A stretch of DNA of 64,000 nt, taken from positions 248,001-312,000 of the forward strand of contig CP048721.1 of NCBI GenBank assembly GCA_022641835.1. The letters are read 5' to 3'. The notes beneath the pieces are model-generated. The model had not been told where the DNA came from and searched no databases. It worked only from the letters and a program-made list of their open reading frames with translations. Numbering within the stretch: position 1 is the first letter of the stretch; each line of letters begins with the position of its first letter. The stretch is from Petasospora fabianii. Lineage: Eukaryota > Ascomycota > Saccharomycetes > Phaffomycetales > Wickerhamomycetaceae. This document shows positions 32,820 to 43,665 of this stretch, in pieces. The position numbers and the translations under genes were made by a program.

Positions 32820-33284
32820 TCAATCAAGACGGCGACGTTTCGTATTGTCATCAGTCTTATTCTTAGACTTTCTCTTCGTTCCCTGAGACGAGTCGCCTAT
32901 TGCAAGGTCAGCAGCATCAAAGCCAGGGATACCAGAATCAGGGGTTTTGTCGAAGCTGATATTGTATGAGAGCATCTTCGGTTCAAATCTTTCAATCGTT
33001 CGGCCCGGACCTTCCTGTGGGGCAAAGACAATTGGAGAAATTGTATGCTCCTTGGGCAAATTGGTGTGTCTACCTGGCAGGTCATTCACGTGCGCCTTAT
33101 AAGACTTTCTTAGCTTTACACCTTTGGTTCCATCTTCGGACAGACGAGCCACTGAGTCAGAGATAGCGGTGAGGTTGTACACTTCAATGAGGTTCTGGGT
33201 CGGGTGCGGAGCTGACTTGGTATAGTACTTGGACGAATCGACGTAGTAGTAGCTCTCCGGTGCTCCTTCGATCGGCTGTGTCAT
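32820..33284 (-). CDS. ROX3: Mediator subunit Med19/Rox3
   Basis: A 154-residue protein with the fungal Med19 core: YYYVDSSKYY near the N-terminus, 'LIEVYNLTAISDSVARLSED' and then 'GTKGVKLRKSYKAHVNDLPG', followed by HTNLPKE and a basic C-terminal tail (KRKSKNK, KRRRLD) that is probably nuclear. Med19 is a head-module subunit of the RNA polymerase II Mediator. It is shorter than S. cerevisiae Rox3 (220). In S. cerevisiae ROX3 (YBL093C) is divergent from RPL32 (YBL092W), exactly as here. Its ATG overlaps the stop of an upstream open frame by one base (ATAATG), which I do not call as a gene. Confidence 0.92.
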   Translation of the reverse strand: MTQPIEGAPESYYYVDSSKYYTKSAPHPTQNLIEVYNLTAISDSVARLSEDGTKGVKLRKSYKAHVNDLPGRHTNLPKEHTISPIVFAPQEGPGRTIERFEPKMLSYNISFDKTPDSGIPGFDAADLAIGDSSQGTKRKSKNKTDDNTKRRRLD

Positions 33285-34140
33285 TATGAGTTGTTACTAG
33301 TGGAACCTCCCGACCGGTATGCTCTCAATCTTTGATGTTTTAAGCACTTGAGGGTTCTCCTTAACGTCTCGTTATCTGAATGCTTGTCTCCAGGTTTCGC
33401 GGGCAGTGCCCTACTATCTGGATCACGTGAGACATTGATTAGGGCAGTCACACCTAACGATGAGATGTCAGGATGTTTTATGTTTTGTGTCGCGATCCCC
33501 CCGAAGTTTTTCACTCTGGCAAGGGCGACTCCGCGAATTTGAGCGAGACTTACATAAGCAAAACCTCGGATAGGCATGGTTCGCGCAACACCCTGCGAAG
33601 AAATCCTCACCGCCCACAGGAAAATTGAAATTTTTGACGCTCCCATCAAAGGACGCTGTCTCTAAGGAGCTTCTTCACCAGACAAACAGACAAAGTACGT
33701 GCAAATGTGAGGACCAAGAGTACCTATGGAGTTGACAAATGAGAGAGCACATGTGATTTTGATCAACAACGATGTTGATACGATTGTAAAGCACCATCAG
33801 CTTCCACCAAAACCCGAAGACAAATACACCAGCAAACAAATGACTGTACACATAGCCTACGTCTCATACATCACGAAGAAAGAACAGAACAAGCAGTTAC
33901 ACAGTCCATTACCAATTTTTTGATACGAATCATTGAACCGAGCAAGCATTTCAAAGGTTCAAACACGCCGAACCGGCGCTGAACCGGTGGTGAAGGCAAT
34001 AGATATCGATCAAGCTGGCCCCACCCTCTAAAGCACATCTCAACACCTAATTATCATTCGCATACTCTCTCATTAATGTTACTCTCCGGAACCTTGTTCA
34101 ATGTCGAATTTATGAACCTGAATACTAACAACTTTCTCAG
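33285..34140 (+). promoter_or_regulatory. ROX3-RPL32 divergent promoter and probable RPL32 5' UTR intron
   Basis: GATCACGTGA at 33421-33430 is identical to the decamer upstream of RPL23. A likely RPL32 leader intron runs from donor GTACGT (33695) to the CAG ending at 34140, with branch TACTAAC at 34123-34129. The donor is the weakest part of this model. An open frame of 120 codons on the minus strand (33646-33284) covers the CACGTG site and is probably not a gene. Confidence 0.55.
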
Positions 34141-34536
34141 ATGGCTGCTTCTCTTCCACACCCAAAGATCGTCAAGAAGGTCACCAAGAAGTTCAAGAGA
34201 CACCACTCTGACCGTTACGCCCGTGTCTCCGAGAACTGGAGAAAGCAGAAGGGTATTGACTCTTGTGTCAGACGTCGTTTCAGAGGTACCATCCCACAGC
34301 CAAAGATTGGTTTCAGAACCAACAAGAAGACCAGACACATGATGCCATCTGGCCACAAGGCTTTCCTCGTCCAGAACGTTAAGGACTTGGACTTGTTGTT
34401 GTTGCACACTAAGACCTACGCTGCTGAGATTGGTCACGGTGTTTCTTCTAAGAACAGAGTTGAGATCCTTGCCCGTGCTAAGGCTCTTGGTCTTAAGGTC
34501 ACCAACCCAAAGGGCCGTCTTGCTCTTGAGGCTTAA
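34141..34536 (+). CDS. RPL32: 60S ribosomal protein L32 (eL32)
   Basis: A 131-residue protein nearly colinear with yeast Rpl32: [11 protein letters not shown], '[20 protein letters not shown]', RRRFRG, '[20 protein letters not shown]' and the final GRLALEA. The ATG immediately follows an intron-like 3' end (TACTAAC at 34123-34129, then CTTTCTCAG), so the intron is in the 5' UTR, as I recall for S. cerevisiae RPL32, where L32 autoregulates its own splicing. Codon bias is extreme. It lies between ROX3 and the VAP gene, the same order as S. cerevisiae chromosome II. Confidence 0.97.
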   Translation: MAASLPHPKIVKKVTKKFKRHHSDRYARVSENWRKQKGIDSCVRRRFRGTIPQPKIGFRTNKKTRHMMPSGHKAFLVQNVKDLDLLLLHTKTYAAEIGHGVSSKNRVEILARAKALGLKVTNPKGRLALEA

Positions 34537-35091
34537 GTTCCTTCACAAAATTGTATTCACTAGTCTCTAATCATGCTTATGTTTTTTGGGTAAAATAATC
34601 TTGTACTGTGAATGTACGTGTAGTTTAACAAGTTGGTAAACGGACGAAGAAAACACAACGCCTAACTAGTGTCGTGTTCAGCTAGCTCACTACAACCCAT
34701 CGGCTAAAGTACATATATGAGGATTCGCCAACTATTGAAGACCAAGAGTTCTAACGCACATAAAACCATTGAATAGAAGACAGAAGTAAATTTGATTAGA
34801 CCCAGCGTCAGTACTGATCTGAGCCCTTGGATAGTGACTGGAGCCTCCAAATGGGAACAAAAAGCAGCAACAAATACCTGACAAATACCACTAGCTCTTC
34901 AGTATTCAGAAGGAACAGATCGGTGAGAATGACTAGAGCTCTTAACGTAAAAGAACAAATGGACGAGGAATAAAGTCAAAACATAGAAAGAAGGGCAGTT
35001 GTGGAACGAGTCAAGCTCATAGAAGGCAATTCGGAGGAAACAGACAATGTTTGAGGGGAGGGAAATTTTGGTTTATAACTGAGTGTTGTAC
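34537..35091. other. convergent 3' region of RPL32 and the SCS gene
   Basis: About 555 bases of 3' UTR sequence. No ORF, repeat or RNA gene that I can support. Confidence 0.4.
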
Positions 35092-36022
35092 TCAAAGGAA
35101 CAACCAAGCGATGATGAAGGCGATGATGGCAAGAAGGATGATGGTTGGGATTGGCAGGGAGCTGTTCTGTGTAGCTTGTTGCTTGACGGCACTGGTCTTC
35201 TTCTCAGACACAGCACTGCCAGCAACGTTGGAGTCAAGCTTCTCATTCAATGCATCAATCTTACTTCTATCCTCCTGGGAAACCTCATCGATATCCTTAT
35301 CAGCAATATCGCTCACCTTGGTGTTACCAACGGAACCAGCAGCGACACCAGACGACACGCCAGTGGCAGCGTCTTCCTCATTGATTGGATCAGCAGCAAT
35401 ATTGTACTTGACTTTGATCTTCTGGGACTTGGACTGCGGTTTGAATTCAGCCTCCAACTTTGGCCATAGTCCACCAACGGTATTGTCACCGAGATCGTAT
35501 GGGAAAGGCAAGGCAACTATAAGGAACTTATCGTTGCACTTGAAGTCAATAGGTGGTTCCTCCTTGAGACCGAGCAAAATAATGCTAACCTCAACGGACT
35601 CACCAGCAGCGATTGTAGCAGCATTTGGTCTGACACAGTAGCTAGAAACAAACTGTTAGTATGGAATTCTGGACCAGACGATAGATTGTAATTGTTTATC
35701 CGGGTGACGGTGCATAAGACAATAAGAGCGAGTGATGCCAGCCGGATGGGGTGCAAAATACGTACAGCTTTGGCGCAGTGGTCTTCACCTTGAAGGCGAC
35801 CGTCTCAGCGGAGTTGTTTGTGATGGTGATGTACTTGGTTGATGGTCCTGTGAATGGGGCTGGTGAGATCGGTTAGTAATCCGAAGCAGGGAGGCGGCGG
35901 CTAATCGACGCGGCAAGGTGATAGCAACCAGACACTCAATCGAACAGGGGGCCAGGCAATTCGAGGTGTAGAGGACACTTACAGCTAAACTCCAAGACGG
36001 CTGGGGAAATGGCGATATCCAT
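35092..36022 (-). CDS. SCS2: VAP-family ER contact-site protein Scs2/Scs22, two introns
   Basis: Exons on the minus strand are 36022-35983, 35859-35766 and 35641-35092, giving 227 residues (S. cerevisiae Scs2 is 244). The spliced protein starts 'MDIAISPAVLEFSSPFTGPS' and continues through 'ETVAFKVKTTAPKLYCVRPN', matching the MSP domain of Scs2 almost residue for residue, including the FFAT-binding face. A linker and coiled segment follow, then a C-terminal membrane anchor (about 205-226). The protein tethers the ER to the plasma membrane and recruits FFAT proteins such as Opi1 and Osh proteins. By synteny it corresponds to both SCS22 (YBL091C-A, intron-containing) and SCS2 (YER120W), i.e. the unduplicated ancestor; the symbol is given for the better-known copy. 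Confidence 0.93.
35642..35765 (-). other. SCS gene intron 2
   Basis: 124 bases; donor GTACGT at 35765-35760, branch TACTAAC on the minus strand just upstream (about 35655-35661), acceptor TAG at 35644-35642. It joins AAG-CT to C-TAC, giving K-L-Y-C. Confidence 0.92.
35860..35982 (-). other. SCS gene intron 1
   Basis: 123 bases; donor GTAAGT at 35982-35977, branch TACTAAC (plus strand 35872-35878), acceptor CAG at 35862-35860. A second AG eleven bases downstream would place TGA at the junction, so the first AG is the productive one. Confidence 0.9.
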
Positions 36023-36472
36023 GTTGACGGGCAGCGCTTCTTTTGTATAGCGGGAGGGTAGTGGAGAGATGTTGATCTCGTGGCTTGTTTTGATCTGGGG
36101 TGGAAGACTCTCGATCGGACTGTGCGGGCTAAGGAAGGAGCCGGACGAGACTTGTTCTGCGCTGTGGAGGGAAATTAGTGGAGCGAAAATGTATCGACGA
36201 AACGGAACTGCTCAATTCACACGGTGAAGTTGTGGTGTTGCGTCTACTTTCGGTGATCCTCTTCGCTAATGTTTACTGAGCTGGCGATTTTAAACCGGCG
36301 TTTTCTCCAGCCTGAAATTTTGGTGGGGCCGCATCGAGGAAAATCCGAGGGCAGAAATGTCACGTTTTCGGAACTACCAATGCTGGTAATATGCTCCAGA
36401 ACCGGTTCATCCTAATCGCACTAATAGATTGATAAATTCCCTTTTAGTGAGAAGTCTTTATGTACATTAGAA
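36023..36472. other. SCS promoter region
   Basis: About 450 bases between the SCS start and the MAP2 stop, both genes on the minus strand. No coding signal seen. Confidence 0.35.
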
Positions 36473-37840
<1,368 letters not shown>

Positions 37841-38097
37841 TGTAACGTCTCAAGAAAAGGTGCAGTTCAAACGGGCTAACTTAAGAGATCGAATTAGTTG
37901 GGTTAATGACCGCTTACCAAGAGAGTTGAAAAGCGACACATTATGGAAACCCAGACACCACCTATCTCGTCGAAATTCGCGACATCTCAGTTGAAAAATT
38001 GGGGGGATTGAGCGACTGAGAAACGCTAAAGTTGGTACTGCTTATTTTGGCTCCTTAGACCAGTCATTACTTAGTGAAGTCTCACCTCATATACTAC

Positions 38098-38610
38098 ATG
38101 TTTGCCCTCCGCACAGTACGCACACAACTGACGAAGAGCCCGCTGCAAAGTGCTCTTCCTATGGCCATCCGTGCCAACTCTACCAAGGTCTCTGCCGAGG
38201 CCGCTGTCGGAGCCAAAATCAATTCATGGAGGGAGAAAGAACCAGCATCAGTTACTCAGACTGTTGTTAACCGAATTCATGCTGCTCCAAATCCACCACT
38301 GCGTAAACAGATTATTGATGAGAAAGATTTTGTTGAACCAAAGGAAGTGGCTAAGAACATCCCAATCACAGGACCAATCGCGGGTAGAATGGTGAAGGTG
38401 GATAACGGTGATGTTGACCGTGCATTCAGACACTTGAAGAACGTGGTGAATGCCAACAACATCAGATTTGACAAGCAGCAACAAAGATTCTACAAGAAGC
38501 CAGGTAAGGCTCTCGAAGAGAAGAGAATCAGAAGAAAAAAGAGAATGTTCGATGAAGGTATTAGAAGATTGATGAACATTGTGAAGGACGCCAAGAGAAG
38601 AGGATACTAA
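38098..38610 (+). CDS. MRP21: mitochondrial small-subunit ribosomal protein bS21m (Mrp21)
   Basis: The open frame extends to 38074 but begins with GTG; the first ATG at 38098 gives 170 residues starting MFALRTVRTQL, a basic amphipathic mitochondrial targeting sequence. The C-terminal half is the bS21 domain: GRMVKVDNGDVDRAFRHL, NNIRFDKQQQRFYKKPG, then 'RRKKRMFDEGIRRLMNIVKD' and AKRRGY. Length is close to S. cerevisiae Mrp21 (177). It is divergent from MAP2 and upstream of the AVT gene, the same order as YBL090W on chromosome II. Confidence 0.9.
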   Translation: MFALRTVRTQLTKSPLQSALPMAIRANSTKVSAEAAVGAKINSWREKEPASVTQTVVNRIHAAPNPPLRKQIIDEKDFVEPKEVAKNIPITGPIAGRMVKVDNGDVDRAFRHLKNVVNANNIRFDKQQQRFYKKPGKALEEKRIRRKKRMFDEGIRRLMNIVKDAKRRGY

Positions 38611-39015
38611 GAGGCCGAGATGGCTCTCACAATAATGCATTGTATATAGCAGCACTAACGACATATTTTAACGTCCACTATGATTTGTAGAGCCTAATTA
38701 TGAAATGGAGACTTCACGTGCAAGTCACGTGATAAGCATCTAGACTAAAAGCGATCGCGCTAGTGCTGCCTTTTCGAACGATAGCAGTGAACAGGCACAG
38801 ACTCCGAAAACAACAAGAGACGAATCCATAGAGCCAGCATCCGATTCAGCTTCCTATTACCGCCTTCCTCTGTTGTAAGCCCTTGGAGAAAACAGTCACA
38901 TACATTCATATCCATCTTTGTGACTGCTTGTGTCGACCTACTACTTGTCATTTTAAGCCCCACATCGGTATCTTATCGGCAAGTCCATTCATCAGACCGA
39001 CAGAACAAGCTGACA
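38611..39015 (+). promoter_or_regulatory. AVT promoter region with paired CACGTG
   Basis: About 405 bases between MRP21 and the AVT gene. Two E-boxes CACGTG at 38715-38720 and 38726-38731 are spaced 11 bp centre to centre, about one helical turn. Cbf1 or another bHLH factor is the likely reader; this is inference. Confidence 0.5.
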
Positions 39016-40572
39016 ATGGGTGAGGCAACCTGGCAAGGCGCCGCTATCAACCTCTTGAACACCATTATTGGTAAGTGGAATCTCTAATATTCCTCCTAAT
39101 TACTTTGATCTCCCTGAAATTTGAGTACTGACGCAGTCTTAGGTGCTGGTATGCTTGCCATGCCATACGCAATTCGCTCAGATGGTATCTTCATCGGTGT
39201 CTTGGTAATCATTCTTTCGGCTATGACATCTTCCTTTGGTCTCTATTTACAGGGGAAATGTGCCAAGTATACTCCACCAGGTCAGGCATCCTTCTTTTCT
39301 TTGTCGCAGATCACATATCCACAACTAGGAGTTGTATTTGATCTTGCCATCGTAATCAAGTGTTTCGGTGTTGGTGTTTCCTACTTGGTTGTCATTGGTG
39401 ACTTGATGCCTCAAATCTGTGAGACGCTCGTTGGTGATGATCATCCATTATTGCTCGAGCGTAACTTTTGGATTACAATCTTTATGGCTTTCATCGTTGC
39501 TCCATTATCGTACTTGAAGAAGATGGACTCTTTGAAGTTTGCATCAATGGTGGCTCTCTCATCGGTTGCCTATTTGGTTATCCTTGTGTTTGTTCACTTT
39601 TTCAAACATGATATTCAGGATAAGGGCCCTGTCAGAATCTTCAAGCCTTATTCCGCAACATCAATCCTCACTTCCTTCCCTATTGTCGTGTTTGGTTACA
39701 CATGTCATCAGAATATGTTCACGCTGATTAACGAGCTGAACAGCCAGTCCGGTAAGATTGTAAATAAAGTGATCTTCACTGCAATTGGCATTGCGATGTC
39801 GCTCTATATTCTTGTTGGATTAACTGGATACATTTCCTTTGGTGACAAAGTTGGACCAAATATTATTGTTGGTTACACGAAGTCATTGTCATCCACCATC
39901 GGCCGTGTCGCTATTGTCATCCTTGTCATGCTCTCATACCCACTTCAGTGTCATCCAGCCAGACTATCTGTTGGACACATTATCCACTACTTCAGAAACA
40001 TTAAGGAGATATCAAGAAGGCCATCTAGAGCAGCTCTCCTGCAGGAACAAAGACTCTCCAATTCTAGCTCACCAGGCTCTCGCAAGGTCTCACAGGCATC
40101 CGTTTCCGTTGATCGTCCAAACAGAGCCTACTTGAGATCAGAAAATGATGAGACAGCTGTACTCATGAGCAATACCGAGAGTGAAGACACATCTCTCGAT
40201 CTCCAACACGAGCTGCTAGAACAGGGACTGTTGAAGACTGCTGCCCCACCACTCTCTGGTAAGTCTTTCTACATTGTAACCACAATTATTGTCACGTTGA
40301 GTTATCTTGTTGCCATCAGTGTCACATCATTGGCTCATGTTCTTGCATTTGTCGGATCCACTGGATCAACATCAATTTCATTTATCCTTCCAGGTGTCTT
40401 TGGATACCAACTTATCGGATCTGAGTTTTTAAACATGACGACCGGTGAGTATGAAAACACTCCAAAGAAGATCAAACTTTTACGTTATGGAGCTGCTGTG
40501 TTATCAGCATGGGGTGTCCTGGTAATGGTTGTTTGCTTATCAGCAACCGTATTCTTGGGTGCTACGCATTGA
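39016..40572 (+). CDS. AVT6: vacuolar amino acid transporter, AVT5/AVT6 type, one intron
   Basis: Exon 1 is 39016-39070 and exon 2 is 39143-40572, for 494 residues. The junction rebuilds the family signature LLNTIIGAGMLAMPYA at residues 12-27. About 11 membrane segments follow, with 'CHQNMFTLINELNSQSGKI' as the central conserved motif and a Ser-rich cytosolic loop near 310-380 ('SNSSSPGSRKVSQASVSVD'). It belongs to the AAAP family (Pfam Aa_trans). S. cerevisiae Avt6 exports Asp and Glu from the vacuole; Avt5 is the duplicate. The position beside MRP21 fits AVT5 (YBL089W), while linkage to SHO1 and SCS fits AVT6 (YER119C), so this is their single-copy ancestor type. Confidence 0.88.
39071..39142 (+). 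other. AVT intron
   Basis: 72 bases; donor GTAAGT, branch TACTGAC (39126-39132), acceptor TAG ending at 39142. It splits the Gly of IIGAG. Confidence 0.92.
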
Positions 40573-41053
40573 TTGCTGAGCAATCTTTATTTAACAAACA
40601 CTGCTGGTATCACATTGATGGTAAACATTGTCTATTTAGCATTGCATGCGATGAACTTGCGTACTACCATTGCATTAACTTCAAGCTGGTCATTTTCATA
40701 TATACGTATGGTGACATCTACAGCAGAGCCTGAAACAGACTAATCATAGTAATCGTTATTAAATAAAAGAAGAAAGAGGGTAGTGGCGCAGGATTGCGGC
40801 CCTTGTAGCGACGTGAAGATCATACGGTCAAACTAAGACCAAGGCAAAAAAGAGTAAGGAGGAAATCAAAGTAGTTAAGGTCAAAATCAAAGTCAAAAAA
40901 TCATAGTCAAAAAATCAAAGTTAAAATCAAAATCAAAATCAAAACAAATAGTTGAAATCAAAGTGAAAGTCAAGCAGAAGACCAGTCATTCTGCAATAGA
41001 ACAGAAGTACCAAACATGAACGTAAAACATCAGGACATACTCAGGAGAATGAG
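40573..41053. other. convergent 3' region of AVT and the RING-H2 gene
   Basis: About 480 bases, mostly 3' UTR, with an A-rich tandem repeat at 40863-40975. No ORF. Confidence 0.4.
40863..40975. repeat. degenerate TCAAAA minisatellite
   Basis: Imperfect tandem units of the type (A/G)TCAAAA and AATCAAA, for example three adjacent AAAATC copies near 40923-40940, in the shared 3' region of two convergent genes. Confidence 0.8.
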
Positions 41054-42340
41054 TCAAACCAACCTTTCAACCGTTTCCCTTCTGGTATCCTGAGATGGAG
41101 GTGTAATTGTATTTGGATTGGTGTCAACAACAGGCTCGTCAGCAACATCACCTTCTTGAGGCACGTCACGAGGGGTATCACCATCAGTGGTAGTTTCAAC
41201 AGTAGTACCATTTTGACGAGCTCTCAAGTTTTCATCTTCACTGGCAATGGTACAGTTCAACAGATCGGTCTTAGTGATACCCATGATAAACCAGAAGAGC
41301 CTCCATTTGAATGACATGTATGGTTTGATCTTTTCTCTTGCAATGTTTTCCAATTCTGGGTTTCTTTGCAAGATTTCGACAACACGATCTTCAAGAGTAG
41401 TGTATTGTAACTCGGGCCATCCAACAAAGGAATCAGCATCACCTTGATCATGATCCACTGCACCGGCAGTATCACCTTGGTTATTAGTATTAACATTATC
41501 GTCATCATTATCGTCGTCAACATTGTTCTTGAGATAATAGTCACGTTTACACATTGGACAGCAAGCTTTACGCTTTGTAAGCCATGGGTCTAGACATTCT
41601 TGATGGAAAACGTGACCACAGATTAAACCACGAACAATGTCTTCTGGTTCAAAAGTGTCGATGCAAATGGCACAAGATCCAGAATCGTAATGGATCTCCT
41701 GGACGTATGGATTACCCAAATCGACTTCTTTTGATTCTACTGTTTCATCAATAGTCGTCACTGGGAGTGTAGTGGTGGAAATTGTAGCTGTATCGTTGTT
41801 ATGTGGTGATGTTGATGATGATGATGTAGCTGTTGTTGTGCCTTGATTTGTATTAGAAGTGACAGCAGCAATAGCTGCATCTTGTTCATGTTGTTCTGTA
41901 ATCTCTTCATCATTCTCCTGTTTCAACTGAGCGGCAATGTCTCTATTTTCAGCATCACGAACAGCACCACCATTAAGCCAATCTTGATAAGTTCTAGAGG
42001 GGAAAAGATGATCAACTTCTTGCTCTGTAAGTCTTCTCTTCTTCATATATCTTCTGCGACGCCTCTGTGCACGGATATGTGCATGTAAATCTTGGTTGTA
42101 CAAGTTAAGTTGTTGTACGGGCAAATCACCATGTACAACCATGATATTGCCATTAGGACCACCTGCTGTTAATCTAGCTGTAGCATAAATGCCTAACTTT
42201 GTACGAACATAGTATCGTAGGGAGAAAAAGATGAATACGAAGGCAATAACGATTCCGATAGCAATGGCAATGAAGAAGAGTATGGAAGAAGGTTGTGCTG
42301 TGGTGGATGTAGCCGATGTGGAAGACGATGAAGATGACAT
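41054..42340 (-). CDS. single-TM RING-H2 ubiquitin ligase
   Basis: The frame extends to 42430 but starts there with GTG; the ATG at 42340 gives 428 residues. A Ser/Thr stretch precedes one membrane helix (about 20-45, 'ILFFIAIAIGIVIAFVFIFF'). A basic juxtamembrane patch (RAQRRRRRYMKKRR) follows, then a Ser/Thr linker and a RING-H2 at 223-264 (CAICIDTFEPEDIV, then GHVFHQECLDPWL, KRKACCPMC). After an acidic Asp/Asn run comes a conserved-looking helical tail with a second hydrophobic patch (WRLFWFIMGI). The layout resembles fungal membrane RING-H2 E3 ligases of the RNF13/PA-TM-RING type but without a luminal domain. I cannot name an S. cerevisiae orthologue. It probably acts on an endomembrane. 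Confidence 0.8.
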   Translation of the reverse strand: MSSSSSSTSATSTTAQPSSILFFIAIAIGIVIAFVFIFFSLRYYVRTKLGIYATARLTAGGPNGNIMVVHGDLPVQQLNLYNQDLHAHIRAQRRRRRYMKKRRLTEQEVDHLFPSRTYQDWLNGGAVRDAENRDIAAQLKQENDEEITEQHEQDAAIAAVTSNTNQGTTTATSSSSTSPHNNDTATISTTTLPVTTIDETVESKEVDLGNPYVQEIHYDSGSCAICIDTFEPEDIVRGLICGHVFHQECLDPWLTKRKACCPMCKRDYYLKNNVDDDNDDDNVNTNNQGDTAGAVDHDQGDADSFVGWPELQYTTLEDRVVEILQRNPELENIAREKIKPYMSFKWRLFWFIMGITKTDLLNCTIASEDENLRARQNGTTVETTTDGDTPRDVPQEGDVADEPVVDTNPNTITPPSQDTRRETVERLV

Positions 42341-43428
42341 TTTATAAATGTCTATGGTAACTTGTTGAAATGGGAAGGAGTTCCAGTGCGGGTATGTTGT
42401 GAATATGTGATTAGCCGTGTGAGGAGACACTCACTGCAGATGAAAGCGATAGACAATAAACACTTTGTGGATAGAAAAAAGGTACCTGATGATATCTCTT
42501 CCTTCAATATATGTAGATCACTGATGTATGTGACGCTATATATCAGTCGTGTGGTTGATAGCACAAATTGCTCGGGGGAAGGGTGAACAGTGTGCTGCAC
42601 CCGACCGGGGGGTGTGGGTTTTTTATCGAGTGTTGTTCGGTTGTAGATAGGAAGTACTCTACTTGGGTTCTCCGTATTGATTCGGGGAAGGGAACACCAG
42701 AATATGTCTTGTTGGCAGGGGTGGGGGTGGGGTGTTCCAAGGCCCTTTTCAAAGAAGATAGTTTTTAGTCTTGGTGGCGTGTTATTCTTGTTTGATCAAG
42801 AGTTTTCAAAGGCACACACAACTCCGCTTTCAAAAATTAATTTGGCACTTTTTTGGCACTTTTTATTGCGGATGAATCACGCGGGCGCGGGGGGCGAGAA
42901 TCCCAATCCTAAAAAGGAGACTAGTCTAGACTTTTTTTTTCCGGATCCATCGGGACTAGAGACTATCGGAGACTACTAAACAATTTAGTCTAGGTCAACT
43001 TTTTTCCGCTATCGAAGTTTCCAGAAATCGCTACACGCATCTTGATCATGTCTATTGTCTCAACCATTTAACGGTAATTGTGCCTTTTACCTATGCGTGA
43101 TTTACAGCTCTATGACGGTTATTGCTGTAATATACATGGTCATAAGATCCCGATGAATATATATGTATAGAATAATCCAGAGATACACCTTTTTGCCTTG
43201 CCTTACATCATTTATTCGAAACGTCATTGTGTTTAATGGTGTCAGTGTGATGTTATATATGTGTGAATAAATCTCTATACATAGCCTCAATGTTCCAGGC
43301 AGAAATTTGCAGATTATATATAAAGGTTTTAGAGTACGCTATATCAAAACTCAATTTGAATAAGAAACTTAAACTCCATAACACACCGGTCAATCAACAG
43401 AAAGTTCAAACGGTCTAACAAACCCTCT
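42341..43428 (+). promoter_or_regulatory. divergent upstream region, RING-H2 gene and small Ser-tailed gene
   Basis: About 1.1 kb. Notable elements are an AGGGG at 42717-42721, a tandem TTTGGCACTTTTT at about 42840-42866, five AGACTA/TAGTCT hexamers between 42918 and 42991, and a strong TATATATAAA at 43315-43324, 105 bases before the ATG at 43429. Open frames here lack support. Confidence 0.45.
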
Positions 43429-43665
43429 ATGGAGTACACAGTGTACTGTTTCTATATTCGACAGCAAAACACTATAAACTTATTCTTATTGATTCAAGGA
43501 ACAATGGAAGTTAACGAAACTGTGGCTATTGGATTCACTCTTCATAGAACTGGTGAATTGGTTCTTGATCAAATACCTACATCTGATCCACCCGTCTCGT
43601 CTTCTAGTTCAAACTGGGGAAGCGATGGTGGATCTGACAATGGATATGGTTCTTCTAGTGATTGA
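43429..43665 (+). CDS. small Ser-tailed protein A (novel family)
   Basis: 78 residues from an ATG 105 bases downstream of a good TATA box. The N-terminus MEYTVYCFYIRQQN is strikingly similar to MQYFVYCHYFRENN of the gene at 44174-44491. Both continue with alternating hydrophobic stretches and end in a Ser/Gly/Asn-rich tail (here 'VSSSSSNWGSDGGSDNGYGS'). No signal peptide or membrane helix is evident. I know no family for it. The paired arrangement suggests a lineage-specific duplication. Being short, it could still be a chance frame, but the similarity to its neighbour argues against that. Confidence 0.55.
   Translation: MEYTVYCFYIRQQNTINLFLLIQGTMEVNETVAIGFTLHRTGELVLDQIPTSDPPVSSSSSNWGSDGGSDNGYGSSSD

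Noticed and set aside
33284-33646. 120-codon minus-strand ATG frame whose stop overlaps the ROX3 start
   Set aside because: No recognisable domain; it covers the CACGTG site and probable start region of the divergent RPL32 promoter, and would form part of the ROX3 leader. Most likely a chance frame.
43075-43110. U5 snRNA loop-like GCCTTTTAC, also seen near 24131
   Set aside because: The flanking bases cannot form the U5 stem, and no Sm site follows at the right place.
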